A stretch of DNA of 64,000 nucleotides from CAWANP01 sp963783445 (GCA_963783445.1 CAWANP010000003.1:248001-312000); one strand, 5' to 3'; positions 9,474 to 18,528 are shown, numbered from the stretch's first letter. The notes: generated from the sequence alone by a model not told the origin. Program-made: numbers and translations.

Positions 9474-10340
9474 TCAATCCAACTGAGCTACCAGTTCTGC
9501 AATCTCTGCAGGGTGCCTGGCCACCCGCACACCCACCGCCTCAAAGGCCGCCATCTTTTCCGCAGCAGTACCCTCGCCGCCCTCAATGATGGCCCCAGCA
9601 TGGCCCATCCGCTTGCCTGGAGGAGCGGTTTGGCCAGCGATAAAAGCAGTCACTGGCTTGCTCATCCTTCGCGCGATGAACTCCGCCGCCCGCTGCTCGT
9701 CGGTCCCGCCAATCTCGCCGATGAGCACCACCTGTTTTGTCTGCGGGTCCTCCTCAAAGAACGTCAGCACGTCAATAAAGTCCGTACCGATGATCGGGTC
9801 ACCGCCGATGCCGATGGCCGTCGACTGGCCCAACCCCTTCTCTGTCAGTGCGTACACCACCTCGTAGGTCAGCGTCCCGCTGCGCGACACCAAGCCCACC
9901 GGGCCCGACGTGTGAATATGCCCCGGCATGATGCCCACTTTGGCCTCTCCCGGTGTGATGATGCCCGGGCAATTGGGCCCGATCAAGCGCGTCTCCATAC
10001 AGTCCAGATGCGCCCGGACCCGGATCATATCCAGCACCGGAATGCCCTCGGTGATGCAAACCACAATCTCGATGCCCGCATCCGCAGCCTCCAAAATCGC
10101 GTCGGGCGCAAAGCGGGCCGGCACATAAATGATCGAAACGTTGGCCTCCGTGGCGTTCACCGCCTCACCCACCGTATCAAAGACGGGGATGCCCGCCACC
10201 CAGCCTCCCCCCTTGCCCGGCGTCACGCCGGCCACCACGTTGGTGCCATACTCTACCATCTGCCGAGCGTGGAACTCCCCCTCGCGCCCCGTGATGCCCT
10301 GTACAACCAGCCTCGTGTCCTTGTTGACAAGAATACTCAT
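9474..10340 (-). CDS. sucD: Succinate-CoA ligase, alpha subunit
   Basis: 288 residues, normal for the family. It catalyses, with SucC, the reversible conversion of succinyl-CoA to succinate with formation of ATP or GTP. CoA-binding N-terminal Rossmann part (LVVQGITGREGEFHARQM), GPNCPGIITPGEAKVGIMP in the middle, and the catalytic phosphohistidine His247 in RMGHAGAIIEGG. It lies 2 nt after sucC in the same operon. Its position directly before the 2-oxoacid oxidoreductase operon supports 2-oxoglutarate as that enzyme's substrate, giving 2-oxoglutarate to succinyl-CoA to succinate. Confidence 0.97.
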   Translation of the reverse strand: MSILVNKDTRLVVQGITGREGEFHARQMVEYGTNVVAGVTPGKGGGWVAGIPVFDTVGEAVNATEANVSIIYVPARFAPDAILEAADAGIEIVVCITEGIPVLDMIRVRAHLDCMETRLIGPNCPGIITPGEAKVGIMPGHIHTSGPVGLVSRSGTLTYEVVYALTEKGLGQSTAIGIGGDPIIGTDFIDVLTFFEEDPQTKQVVLIGEIGGTDEQRAAEFIARRMSKPVTAFIAGQTAPPGKRMGHAGAIIEGGEGTAAEKMAAFEAVGVRVARHPAEIAELVAQLD

Positions 10341-10342
10341 CG

Positions 10343-11482
10343 CTACAGCTCCCCTTGCGCCGCACGCACAGCCTTCTCAGCCGCCTCCGCCAGCGTCGCA
10401 GCTGTGACCATCTCTGCATCAGCCAGGATCCGGCGGCCCTCCTCCTCATTCGTACCCACCAAGCGGGCCACCATCGGTACGCTGGTCGGCACCTCCTCCA
10501 GAGCTGCCAAGATCCCTTTGGCTACCTCGTCGCAGCGCGTAATCCCTCCAAAGATGTTGAACAACACCGCCTTCACGTTCGGATCGGGAAGGATGATCCG
10601 CAGGGCAGCAGCAACCCTATCCGCTTGCGCCCCGCCACCAATATCCAGGAAATTGGCAGGCTCCCCACCATAGAGCTTGGTGACATCCATCGTCGCCATC
10701 GCCAGCCCCGCCCCGTTTACCATACAGCCGATCTCCCCATCCAGCTTTACGTAGCTCAGGCCGTGACGGCGCGCCTCCTGCTCCTCCGGACTCTCCTCGT
10801 CGGCGTCGCGCATCTCTGCCAGATCAAAGTGCCGGAACAGCGCATTATCGTCGATGAGCATCTTACCATCCACTGCCAGCAGGGCTCCGTCCCCTGTCAC
10901 CACCAGCGGGTTGATCTCTGCCAACGAAGCATCGCAGCCCATAAAAGCCTCGCTCAACCCCTGCGCGATCTTGACGAAATCCCGTACCAGCTCCTTTGGC
11001 AGGCCGATCCCGAAGGCAAGCTCCCTCCCCTGGTACGGCTGTAAACCCAGAAAAGGATCCACCGTCGCCTTCACAATCCGCTCCGGCGTCGCCCGGGCCA
11101 CCTCTTCGATCTCCACCCCACCCTCCGCCGAAGCCATCATCACCGGCCGGCGTTTGGCCCGATCGATCACGATGCCCAGATAGATCTCTTGCCCAATATC
11201 CGCTGCCTTGTCGATCAAGACCTTTTTCACCGTCAGACCCTTGATCTTCATCCCCAGGATCTTTCCGGCCACCTCTTCCGCCTCGTCTGGGTCGTCCGCA
11301 AGGCGGATCCCCCCCGCCTTGCCTCGCCCCCCCACCAATACCTGCGACTTGACCACCACTCTCGAACCCAACCGGCTCGCGATCTGACGCGCCCGCGCCG
11401 GCGTCGCCGCCACGTCCCCCTGCGGGATCGGTACCCCATACTGGGCAAAGATCCGCTTCGACTGGTATTCGTGTAGTTTCAA
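10343..11482 (-). CDS. sucC: Succinate-CoA ligase, beta subunit
   Basis: 379 residues from the TTG at 11480-11482, which gives the conserved N-terminus KLHEYQSKRIFAQYGVP and is preceded by GAGGAGGGG. An upstream ATG at 11545 would add 21 non-conserved residues and hide this ribosome-binding site inside the gene. ATP-grasp domain with VVVKSQVLVGGRGKAGG, and the ligase part with FLDIGGGA and FNIFGGITRCDEVAKG. Forms the heterodimer or heterotetramer with SucD encoded directly downstream. Confidence 0.96.
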   Translation of the reverse strand: MKLHEYQSKRIFAQYGVPIPQGDVAATPARARQIASRLGSRVVVKSQVLVGGRGKAGGIRLADDPDEAEEVAGKILGMKIKGLTVKKVLIDKAADIGQEIYLGIVIDRAKRRPVMMASAEGGVEIEEVARATPERIVKATVDPFLGLQPYQGRELAFGIGLPKELVRDFVKIAQGLSEAFMGCDASLAEINPLVVTGDGALLAVDGKMLIDDNALFRHFDLAEMRDADEESPEEQEARRHGLSYVKLDGEIGCMVNGAGLAMATMDVTKLYGGEPANFLDIGGGAQADRVAAALRIILPDPNVKAVLFNIFGGITRCDEVAKGILAALEEVPTSVPMVARLVGTNEEEGRRILADAEMVTAATLAEAAEKAVRAAQGEL

Positions 11483-11879
11483 TTTCCCCTCCTCACCACA
11501 TAGACTCGGATACAGAAAAGAGCCAGATGCCGTTACGCCAAGCAAGCTTGCTTGGTCCCCTGTGCGGACTCAAAACAAGTTCCCCTGGCCCCCTGTACAG
11601 GCCCATCTCACATGTCCCTGCACACCACGGCACGACTGGCTCTTTGATCATGTTCAAGAGGTCTGCTCCTCCACCGGGGTCGGCGCGCCCACACTCTACC
11701 GACAGGCCCCCGTCCCCATGGATCCGCTTCATTGCGAGATGAGTTGGCCCCAAGCTTTGCGCCATTATAGCATGTTGCCGCGGGAGGGGCAAAACAGCGA
11801 ATAGACAAGATACAACCGTCCCACTCCAGACAGGGCAATGCATCTGCAAAACGATCAGAGTCAGAAGCAGAAAACACAA
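11483..11879 (-). promoter_or_regulatory. sucCD promoter and leader
   Basis: Extended -10 element TGCTATAAT with TATAAT at 11764-11769 on the minus strand, and a weak -35 TTGCCC (11787-11792) 17 nt upstream. The predicted start near 11757 leaves a leader of about 275 nt before sucC. The leader holds a perfect 14-nt palindrome AAGCAAGCTTGCTT at 11539-11552 but no riboswitch that I recognise. Apparent reading frames in 11493-12030 have atypical composition and no family resemblance. Nothing is seen in 11793-11879. Confidence 0.6.
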
Positions 11880-11926
11880 GACCCCAAAGGTTTTCCGACG
11901 AACCGCAGGTTCGTACCCTTGGGGTC
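11880..11926 (-). terminator. Rho-independent-like terminator after the lipoprotein gene
   Basis: Long inverted repeat: GACCCCAAAGG (11880-11890) pairs with CCCTTGGGGTC (11916-11926) with one mismatch. An inner perfect stem CGAACC/GGTTCG lies at 11899-11913. On the minus strand it is followed by TTGTGTTTT. It lies about 70 bp past the stop of the lipoprotein gene. Confidence 0.6.
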
Positions 11927-11998
11927 TCGCGCGCAAACCAAGCCTCCTTGGTCCAGAGCGCGTACCGGTTCCCCGGCTCACGTGTTACATCTCGCCCT

Positions 11999-12535
11999 TC
12001 ACTCAGAGAAGGGAACGATCCTGACCACATCCAGATCGACGAGTTCGCCTGCTACCACCTCTGCCACGATCTCGTCCCCATCGTCCCCCCGGATCAACAC
12101 CGGCCCGATAGGGCTGTTGATCCCCAGCGCGTACCGGCCCGGTTCCACGTCCACAAACACAAAGACTCCTGCCCCATCCGACTCCGCCCGGTCATCCTCC
12201 ACCGGGTCCAATGCCGCGATCTCGATCTCCTCCCCGCTGGCGATGAGGGGTGCCAGATAGAGTGTACGCTCCGCCGCAGGCTCCCCATCCAAAAGCAGCA
12301 AGCCCTGCACGAGCCCGGTCCCTGGCGCCGGCGTCAGATCGACCGTGGCCGCAGCCGACTCAGTCGTCGGCGAAAGCGGACTCTCCAACACGTCCGCCAG
12401 CGGGACAGTCGGCACAACCCCAGTGGTTGGAGTCGCCGGCATCTCTGAGCCGCATCCAACGAGCACAAACAACAGTACTACCACCGCCAGCATGGCATAC
12501 GGACGGCGCAACAGCATCAACCTCTGATGATTCAT
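11999..12535 (-). CDS. Predicted secreted lipoprotein of unknown function
   Basis: About 178 residues. The N-terminus has basic residues, a hydrophobic segment and a lipobox ending LFVLVGC, so it is probably lipid-anchored outside the membrane. A Pro/Thr/Ser-rich stretch follows, typical of linkers. The C-terminal part from about residue 70 (LVQGLLLLDGEPAAERTLYL, VFVFVDVEPGRYALGI) resembles carboxypeptidase-regulatory/SpaA-like beta-sandwich domains, in which a default value is stated as a property of the ligand-facing sheet; this is a resemblance only. Start taken as the ATG at 12533-12535 (MNHQRLMLL); a GTG seven codons earlier is possible. No clear promoter is seen; the 18-nt repeat locus lies just upstream. 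Confidence 0.7.
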   Translation of the reverse strand: MNHQRLMLLRRPYAMLAVVVLLFVLVGCGSEMPATPTTGVVPTVPLADVLESPLSPTTESAAATVDLTPAPGTGLVQGLLLLDGEPAAERTLYLAPLIASGEEIEIAALDPVEDDRAESDGAGVFVFVDVEPGRYALGINSPIGPVLIRGDDGDEIVAEVVAGELVDLDVVRIVPFSE

Positions 12536-12567
12536 TTCTAACACACCCTTTTCCACACGGCGTCCGC

Positions 12568-12603
12568 ATTGTAATGCGCGGACGCATTCCCATGCGCAAC
12601 GAA
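12568..12603 (+). repeat. Two 18-nt repeat units between lipoprotein and secreted-protein genes
   Basis: ATTGTAATGCGCGGACGC (12568-12585) and a diverged ATTCCCATGCGCAACGAA (12586-12603), the same family as the arrays in korD and at 14370-14441. The first copy is preceded by CGTCCGCATT, which pairs with its own right half to form a small hairpin. Confidence 0.75.
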
Positions 12604-12631
12604 GGCCATCTGGCGCTGCCAGATGGCCTTC
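12601..12631. terminator. Perfect 14-bp hairpin downstream of the secreted repeat protein gene
   Basis: GAAGGCCATCTGGC (12601-12614) pairs perfectly with GCCAGATGGCCTTC (12618-12631) around a 3-nt loop. It lies 74 bp beyond the stop of the minus-strand gene at 12705. There is no good U-run on either strand, so it may act as an mRNA-stabilising hairpin rather than a true intrinsic terminator. Confidence 0.55.
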
Positions 12632-12704
12632 GGAATGACTTTCTACTCAACGGCTACGAGTACCCTCACATCCGAGCACTCTCGCTTTGCCGGAACCAAG
12701 GTCT

Positions 12705-14048
12705 CTAGTAGTTAAAGCCGTCGTAGGTCATGAACTGGTCCCCTGAAGCCGCGGGCCAGATTTGGTTGGCAATCAAGACGATCTCACCGCCACCAGATGC
12801 CGAAACCGACATCGAGCCGACGTACTTATTCCCGGTCCACGCACCCGAGTTCTGGATCGAATTGTAAGAGTCGCCCGGCTGCAACGTGGCGGTCTCTGGC
12901 GGTGGCGCATAAGAGCCCGCGACGTTCGGACCATAGGTGACAGTAACCGTTGTCGCGCTGGAACCCACGTTCATGACCTGGACACCGGTATAGTACCCAC
13001 TGTTGTTGGCCATGATCAGAGGCGCACTCACCTTGCTGGTCGCCTTGGCGGGGTCAAAGCCATTGTAGGCCGTGCCCAGCGCCGTGCCGGTCAGCTTTAC
13101 CTGGTTCACAATGGCAACCACTGGCTCGCCGCCCGTCGTGATAGTCGCAGAGCCGACATAGGTGTTGCCCGTCCACTGGCCGCCAGCCTGGAGAAAGGTC
13201 TTGGACTCACCGGCTGCCAAGGAGGCCGTATCATCCGTTGGCGAATAGCTGCCGCCCAGGTTGCTGCCGTACTTGATAGTGATGTTTGTGGCAGATGTAC
13301 CCACATTCTGGACCTGGACGCCGGTATAGAAACCATTGTTGTTGGCCATGACTAGTGGCAAGCTGACCTCTGTAGAGCCGCCGGTGAAGCCATTGTACCC
13401 CATCATGTTCTTGAAGGTTTCGCCAACCTGCATGACCGTGGCGACGATGGGCTCGTTGCTGGTAACCAGCGCCGAGCCGACAAACTTGGCGCCCAACGCG
13501 CCCATACCCCGCTGGTCGAAGGTGTGTGCCGCGCCCGGCTTGATGGTGACAGGTCCCTCGGTATGAGCACTGCCCGAACTGCCAGGGATATACTGGACCG
13601 TCACGTTGGCGTCTCCCGACCCGGCATTCTGGACGTTGAACCAGGTATAGTAGCCACTGTTCCCGCGCATGATCAGGGGCAGGCCCATGGAAGTGGCCCC
13701 TGCGGAAAAGCTCTCAGTCGAGGCTGCATATTGCGGGTTATTGCCCAACGTGTTGGCGATGGCCACGATGGGCTGGTCGCCCTCGACAACCACCGACCCG
13801 TTAAAGCCATCCGCCGTATGGATGGGATAATAGGTCTTGGAACTCATGGCCGGCACCGAGTCGGAAACATCGGCAATCGGCTGTGAGCCATCCTGGTTGT
13901 AGTACTTGATGACGATATTGGCCGCCGAGCTACCAAGGTTCTGCACCTGGAAGCCACTGGTCCAGGTGATACCCTGGGCGGATGCTCCTGGCGCCACAAT
14001 AAAGACTGCCAAGAGAGCCAAAATCAAGAGAACGCTAAACTTCTTCAT
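12705..14048 (-). CDS. Secreted protein with four beta-sandwich-like repeats
   Basis: 447 residues from the ATG at 14046-14048 (MKKFSVLLILALLAVFIV), with GGGAGG 9 nt upstream. A signal peptide ends at about residue 25 (GASAQ). The mature protein is four repeats of about 105 residues. Each starts with a GFQVQN/WFNVQN/GVQVQN/GVQVMN-like strand, followed by a GS(S/T)A(A/T)N(I/V)-type strand. Each ends with FVGSA...EPIVATV-like sequence and a loop with NNPQYAAS/MMGYNGF/GTAYNGF. The third and fourth repeats are most alike, suggesting recent duplication. Similar CARDB- or DUF11-like repeat proteins are found on Chloroflexota cell surfaces. There is no sorting signal or catalytic motif. It has its own strong promoter, so it may be an abundant surface protein. 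Function unknown. Confidence 0.75.
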   Translation of the reverse strand: MKKFSVLLILALLAVFIVAPGASAQGITWTSGFQVQNLGSSAANIVIKYYNQDGSQPIADVSDSVPAMSSKTYYPIHTADGFNGSVVVEGDQPIVAIANTLGNNPQYAASTESFSAGATSMGLPLIMRGNSGYYTWFNVQNAGSGDANVTVQYIPGSSGSAHTEGPVTIKPGAAHTFDQRGMGALGAKFVGSALVTSNEPIVATVMQVGETFKNMMGYNGFTGGSTEVSLPLVMANNNGFYTGVQVQNVGTSATNITIKYGSNLGGSYSPTDDTASLAAGESKTFLQAGGQWTGNTYVGSATITTGGEPVVAIVNQVKLTGTALGTAYNGFDPAKATSKVSAPLIMANNSGYYTGVQVMNVGSSATTVTVTYGPNVAGSYAPPPETATLQPGDSYNSIQNSGAWTGNKYVGSMSVSASGGGEIVLIANQIWPAASGDQFMTYDGFNY

Positions 14049-14141
14049 GCTGCATATCCTCCCTTTCTTTTTTACGCGTACCCCAAGCACGCTTGTTTAC
14101 TCCAGACTGAACAAGGCAGACTCCTGTCCACCATTGCCACG

Positions 14142-14171
14142 ATTATATCATCCCCGGACGTCCCTTGTCAA
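14142..14171 (-). promoter_or_regulatory. Strong promoter of the secreted repeat protein gene
   Basis: Consensus hexamers on the minus strand: TTGACA (14166-14171) and TATAAT (14142-14147) with an 18-nt spacer. The predicted leader is about 87 nt. Confidence 0.8.
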
Positions 14172-14369
14172 TAGCACCTTTGGGGTATTATCCCCCTCCC
14201 AGCACAGTTCCGCCCTTGCGTCCCCCGGCCCCTGCTCTGTATCGGTTGCCTCTTCCTCAGATCCCCGGCGAACCGACATCACCCATTCGGGTTATCGACG
14301 CATTATCGTATCCCACAATCCGCCTTCATTGCTCCAGACCAGTCCAGGATTGGCCTGAAGGGCGAACTC

Positions 14370-14441
14370 ATTCTGATGCACGGACGCATTCCGATGCGCG
14401 AACGCATTCCGATGCGCGAACGCATTCTGATGCACGAACTC
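14370..14441 (+). repeat. Tandem array of four 18-nt units, intergenic
   Basis: Units at 14370, 14388, 14406 and 14424; the two middle ones are identical (ATTCCGATGCGCGAACGC). Same family and orientation as the array inside korD. It lies just past the stop of the flippase-like gene at 14455 and upstream of the 14.1-kb promoter. Confidence 0.9.
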
Positions 14442-14454
14442 CCAGCCGGGGCCA

Positions 14455-15417
14455 CTACGCCGTCACCCATGCCGCCACGCCAAGTAGGATGTCATAGACC
14501 GTCCAAGTAAGCCGTATCGCCAGCGCGACCAGCAGCGGCAGCGGTTCGGGCAAGAATAGGCCGAGCAGTAGAGTGAGTGACATCTCCTTTATTCCCAGGC
14601 CGCTCGGGCTGAGCATCGTAAAGTAGGCAACCAGGCTGGACAGCACCCACACCCCTATGATCACAGGCAGTGTTCCCAGCGGAACGTCTCCAAAAAGCCG
14701 GACAATGAGAAATAGTCCCATCCCGCTGAGTAGCCATACCAGGCCATAGATCGCCGCCCACTTTAGCGTAGTACGGTAGCTCAACTGTACCGGTAGGTCC
14801 TCGTGCCGTACCAGCCTGAACAACCTGCTCAGCAATGCCGGATGGAGCGCCAACAGTGCCAACGCCGCCGCAGCGATAGCCAGGACAATACCGAGCGCTG
14901 GGGAGATTAACGCCAGGCCTATCGCAGCAAGCGCCGCCAGTGGCAGCCCCGTCAAGATAACAACCATGAACTCCAAAAAGCTTCCCAGCGCCGAAGCGCG
15001 CGCAGGCACGCTCTGCCCTTTGTAGGCGTACACCCGGCCTGCAACCATCCAGACCGTGCCTGCTGGAATACGCCGCAGCATGTTGGTATAGGCATAGATC
15101 TTGATATGATCCCAAAAGGGTAGCACCTGCGTCAGAGAGTCCATGATCGACTTCCAGCCCCAGACGATCACCACCAATTGGACCAGGTACAGCAGGAACG
15201 ACGGGAGGAGGTATTCATACTGAATCTGCCAGTCATAGGCACGGAACGCGTCCCAATTGGCGTAAACCCGATATCCCAAATAGCCAACAGAGAACAGTAG
15301 AACCACTGCAGACGCGATCCGCCGCCAGGAGATCTTTTGCAAGACCCGTGACCGGGCACTCGTATCAAAACCTTGCCCGCTCAAGCCTCCGTCCCCGGGG
15401 CGCTGCGATTCAGTCAT
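14455..15417 (-). CDS. Integral membrane protein, UPF0104/LPG-synthase transmembrane domain family (flippase-like)
   Basis: 320 residues with about eight hydrophobic segments. It contains the family blocks NMLRRIPAGTVWMVAGRVY, LSSLVAYFTMLSPSGLGIKE and the C-terminal RLTWTVYDILLG, as in the COG0392 membrane proteins related to the flippase half of MprF. The MprF synthetase domain is absent. In glycan loci such proteins are thought to move lipid-linked intermediates across the membrane. Here it heads a block of radical SAM, methyltransferase and glycosyltransferase genes on the same strand. The ATG at 15415-15417 has no good ribosome-binding site, so the start is uncertain. Confidence 0.75.
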   Translation of the reverse strand: MTESQRPGDGGLSGQGFDTSARSRVLQKISWRRIASAVVLLFSVGYLGYRVYANWDAFRAYDWQIQYEYLLPSFLLYLVQLVVIVWGWKSIMDSLTQVLPFWDHIKIYAYTNMLRRIPAGTVWMVAGRVYAYKGQSVPARASALGSFLEFMVVILTGLPLAALAAIGLALISPALGIVLAIAAAALALLALHPALLSRLFRLVRHEDLPVQLSYRTTLKWAAIYGLVWLLSGMGLFLIVRLFGDVPLGTLPVIIGVWVLSSLVAYFTMLSPSGLGIKEMSLTLLLGLFLPEPLPLLVALAIRLTWTVYDILLGVAAWVTA

Positions 15418-15479
15418 AAAGAGGTTTTTCGACGCAGATGGACCAAAAAGCTGAAGAGGTTTGGATGTTCACCAGGTTC

Positions 15480-16908
15480 TCATACCTCGCGACTCAGCAT
15501 GATCCTAACGGCCCCCTTCAGGTTCTGCCACAGATGCTGCCGGTTTCGGGCATTGGTCAAGCGGTTGATATTCATGCGCACGTTCAACAGGTTTCTCGGA
15601 GAAAGCTCGACCGAGCGCCGGAACCTGGTCCATAATCGCTGAAGTTCCTCGTCGGAGAGCCCGCTGATGTTGTAAAAGATCTCCGCCTCCTCCGGTTTGT
15701 CCGGATCGGAGCTAAAAGCTTCATCCCAATCCAGCTCTGCATCCTTGTCCACGTACTGCTCATAGAACAGTGTGCCTGGATAGGGAGTGACCACATTGAG
15801 TGAGATGCGGTCAGGCCGGATCCGCCGCGCCAGGTCTATCGACTCTTGGACCGTCTCAGCCGTCTCTCCCGGCGCTCCCAGCATAAAGCAAGCCGCGCGG
15901 CGCAATCCCGCCCTGCGGGTGACGTCAAAGGCATGGACGATCTCGTCAACCGTGATCCGCTTGTTGAGGCTCTTCAGGATCTGGGGCGAGCCGGATTCCA
16001 CGCCAATAAATACCATGGAGCAGCCCGCATCCGCCATCATCTTGGCCGTGTCATAGTCCATCTGCTTGACCGTCGAGGAGCCGACCCAGCGTACTTTTTC
16101 CAGGCGTCGCTCATGGATCCCCTTGCAGAACTCGGCCAGCCGATCCTTGCGCAGGGTGGTAAGCTCGTCGGCGAACTCGAAGCCGTAGACCCCAAACCGC
16201 TCGACGACCTCCTCGATCTCGTCCAGAACGTTGCCAGCGCTGCGCATCGCGCAGTGATGCCCCCCCCAGACGGCCGCTGTGGAGCAGAAGGAGCAGTCGT
16301 AGGGGCAACCCCGGGCACTGTACATCATCGTCCGGGTGCGGATTTGGGGTGGGAATGAGAGCCCTGCCTTGTAGATCTCCATGGGCATCAGGTCCCGCGC
16401 CGGAAAGGGCAGGTCGTCCAGGTTGCGAATACGGGGAAACTGCTCGTGACGCACAATCTGGCCGTCCACCCGGATGTGGGTACCCTGCACACCCTCCAGG
16501 GACTCGCCAGAATCCCAGCGTCTTCACAATCTCCAGGAACGAATAGTCGCCCTCGTTCCTAACGACGACGTCTACATTGGGATCAGCGATCACCTCGTCG
16601 GGACAGACTGTGGCGTGGACGCCGCCAACAGCGATTTTGATGTTGGGAAACAGCCCCTTGGCCGCAGCAGCGATTTTCAGAGCGTTCTTGATGGTCACGG
16701 TCATGGCCGTGAGCCCCAACACATCAGGTTCCAACTCTTTGATGGCCTCGATGGTCTGCTCAACAGTCATGACCATCGAACAGGCATCAAAGATCGTAAT
16801 GTCCTTGAACCCTTCCCGGCGCAACACGGACGCCATGTAACCAAACCCCAGCGGCTGGGCGGTGGTGTTGGCCTTGGGCAAGGGGGGTGCAACAAACATG
16901 ATTCTCAC
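15480..16908 (-). CDS. B12-binding radical SAM enzyme, one frameshift
   Basis: About 476 residues after removing one extra base at 16506. The N-terminal cobalamin-binding-like domain (IMFVAPPLPKAN, IKIAVGGVHATVCPDEV) is followed by a radical SAM domain with the cluster motif CPYDCSFCSTAA and the Elp3-like FIGVESGSPQILKSLNKRI. The C-terminal part is helical. Family members perform difficult methylations or ring closures on lipids, sugars or natural products. The start is the GTG at 16906-16908, which overlaps the stop of the upstream methyltransferase remnant (GTGA). This implies the remnant was once a coupled, translated gene. Confidence 0.85.
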
Positions 16909-17362
16909 GTTTTCAGAACCTCCGCTAGTTCTCTTGGGTGGTTTTCATCACCTGCCCGAGCAGCGATGGCAGCAACGGAACTGTTGCCAGGCTGGCCCAC
17001 CAGGTGAAAGTAGGGGGCCACGAGCAGGCGTACAGCCAGAGCCTCCAAGACGCGCTGCAAACCCTGTTGGGCCGGCATTGAAAGTTGTTCCCGTGCCCCA
17101 AACTGCAGGCTCGGTGTGAGCGCCGGATGGCCGCCCGAAATGCAGGACACGCGCTCCAGCTGGTGACCGACATGTACCAGTATCAGGGCGATGGTGCGCA
17201 TGGAGAACAGCGTAGGGCAGCGCGGTACATCCCGACCTGTAACGTCCAAATGGCTTCTGATCCCAACTGTCGAGCAATGGCAGCCGGAAGCCAAGGATCA
17301 CAGACTACCTCAACGAGGATGGTCTGGGGCGAGCCACAGAGCGGACAACCGTTCTGCAGCAC
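16905..17362 (-). pseudogene. Methyltransferase remnant with its catalytic core deleted
   Basis: A broken copy of the zinc-ribbon SAM methyltransferase encoded intact at 19414-20382. From the GTG at 17360-17362 it reads QNGCPLCGSPQTILVE, the same zinc-ribbon start. It then jumps straight to ILGFRLPLLDSWDQKPFGRY, the counterpart of ILALRVPQLDSWDRSLFGPY more than 200 residues into the intact protein. About 170-200 residues holding the SAM site are gone. A further frame change near 17225 leads to the C-terminal part (CISGGHPALTPSLQFGAREQ and LLVAPYFHLVGQPGNSSV). Its ends overlap or abut both neighbours (radical SAM genes), which is what an intact operon gene would do. The internal loss cannot be explained by single-base errors. 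Confidence 0.75.
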
Positions 17363-18484
17363 CTAGTACTCCATGTAGCTTGGCTGCCCACGGCAGTGGT
17401 GGCAGATTGTGGGCACATCGCCGGGTCGCCCCTTGTGCCTGCTGATGACTCGGCGGGCGCTCAAATAGTGAGGTCCGTTCCATATCTCACGCACGCTCTG
17501 ATCGGAGATGTTGGCGAAATCGAATTGGGGATCATGCAGCCAGCAACAGGGAGCGACGCCCCCGTCCCAATTTATCACCATGTTCTCCCACAGGTCGTCG
17601 CAATTCCACTGGTTTTGCGGCTTGTCTTTCTGATAGTCGTAGGGGCTGTAGGTCTGGTCTGTAGGCAGCCACTGTTCAACCTGTTCAGGATCGTCCGTGT
17701 CTATGAATAGCGCTCCGGTTGCAAAGCTGTCCACCCCCATCTCGTAGGCTAGTTTCCGTACGTCCTCAATTTCGTGCTCGTTGTGCTTGCCAACCAACAT
17801 GCGCCAGACTATAAAGGGTGTTTGCCTCTCGAGTTCAGTTCGGGCATTGAGCAATAGCTGAAGGTTCTCCAATACTTTGTCGAGCTGCCCGCGACGACGA
17901 TACGCAGCGTAGCTTTGCTGCGTTACACCATCGATGGACACAACCAATCGGCTCAGCCCCGATTCTACCAGTTGGCGAGCCATTTGGGCATCCAGACGAT
18001 TCAGATTTGAGCTAAGGCCAACGCTGACACCTCGCTGGCTCACGTACCGGATCATCTCACAGATATCGGGATGCAGCAAGGGTTCTCCCCAGTTGTACAG
18101 CTCTATCCAGTATGCATAGGGGGCGATCTCGTGCACGACCCGTTTTAGGTTAACCAAGTCCATGCGCCCCGGTGGCCGAGCCAGCACACCGCGCCCAGTG
18201 GGGCACAAGGGGCAGCGCAGGTTGCAGACGTTGATTGGATCGATGAAGTAGTTGACGGGCATGCCCATCACGCGCTCGCGGCGCAGCCAACGCTGTACTT
18301 TGATCGCGACCAGATTAGCCAGCTTGCGCGGTGTGGTGGAACGGATAAACTCTTTCGAGTAGAAAGTATAACTACTTGCCCTTCCACGCCAACTTTGGCC
18401 GGCCAGCCAAACAAGGGGCCAGCGCTGCTTCGATGCTGTCGCTGGGCGCCCTTCTGTGTCCTCTTTTGCCAGCAGGAATCTCAT
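17363..18484 (-). CDS. Radical SAM/SPASM-domain protein
   Basis: 373 residues. The radical SAM cluster motif CNLRCPLC is in PINVCNLRCPLCPTGRG, followed by YNWGEPLLHPDICEMI and LSSNLNRLDAQMARQL. The C-terminal SPASM-type part has CDDLWENMVINWDGGVAPCCW and CHHCRG, cysteines for auxiliary clusters. Such enzymes modify peptides, sugars or lipids; in glycan loci they are often predicted to act on sugar or lipid intermediates. Substrate unknown. It has its own promoter (18529-18556) and is followed directly by the methyltransferase remnant. Confidence 0.88.
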   Translation of the reverse strand: MRFLLAKEDTEGRPATASKQRWPLVWLAGQSWRGRASSYTFYSKEFIRSTTPRKLANLVAIKVQRWLRRERVMGMPVNYFIDPINVCNLRCPLCPTGRGVLARPPGRMDLVNLKRVVHEIAPYAYWIELYNWGEPLLHPDICEMIRYVSQRGVSVGLSSNLNRLDAQMARQLVESGLSRLVVSIDGVTQQSYAAYRRRGQLDKVLENLQLLLNARTELERQTPFIVWRMLVGKHNEHEIEDVRKLAYEMGVDSFATGALFIDTDDPEQVEQWLPTDQTYSPYDYQKDKPQNQWNCDDLWENMVINWDGGVAPCCWLHDPQFDFANISDQSVREIWNGPHYLSARRVISRHKGRPGDVPTICHHCRGQPSYMEY

Positions 18485-18528
18485 CGTGCTCGATTCACCT
18501 TGCGCCTTGTCGCAGCCATTAGAGCACC

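Noticed and set aside
11493..12030. Overlapping minus-strand open frames between sucC and the lipoprotein gene
   Set aside because: They run through the sucCD promoter and a terminator hairpin, have atypical composition and no recognisable domain.
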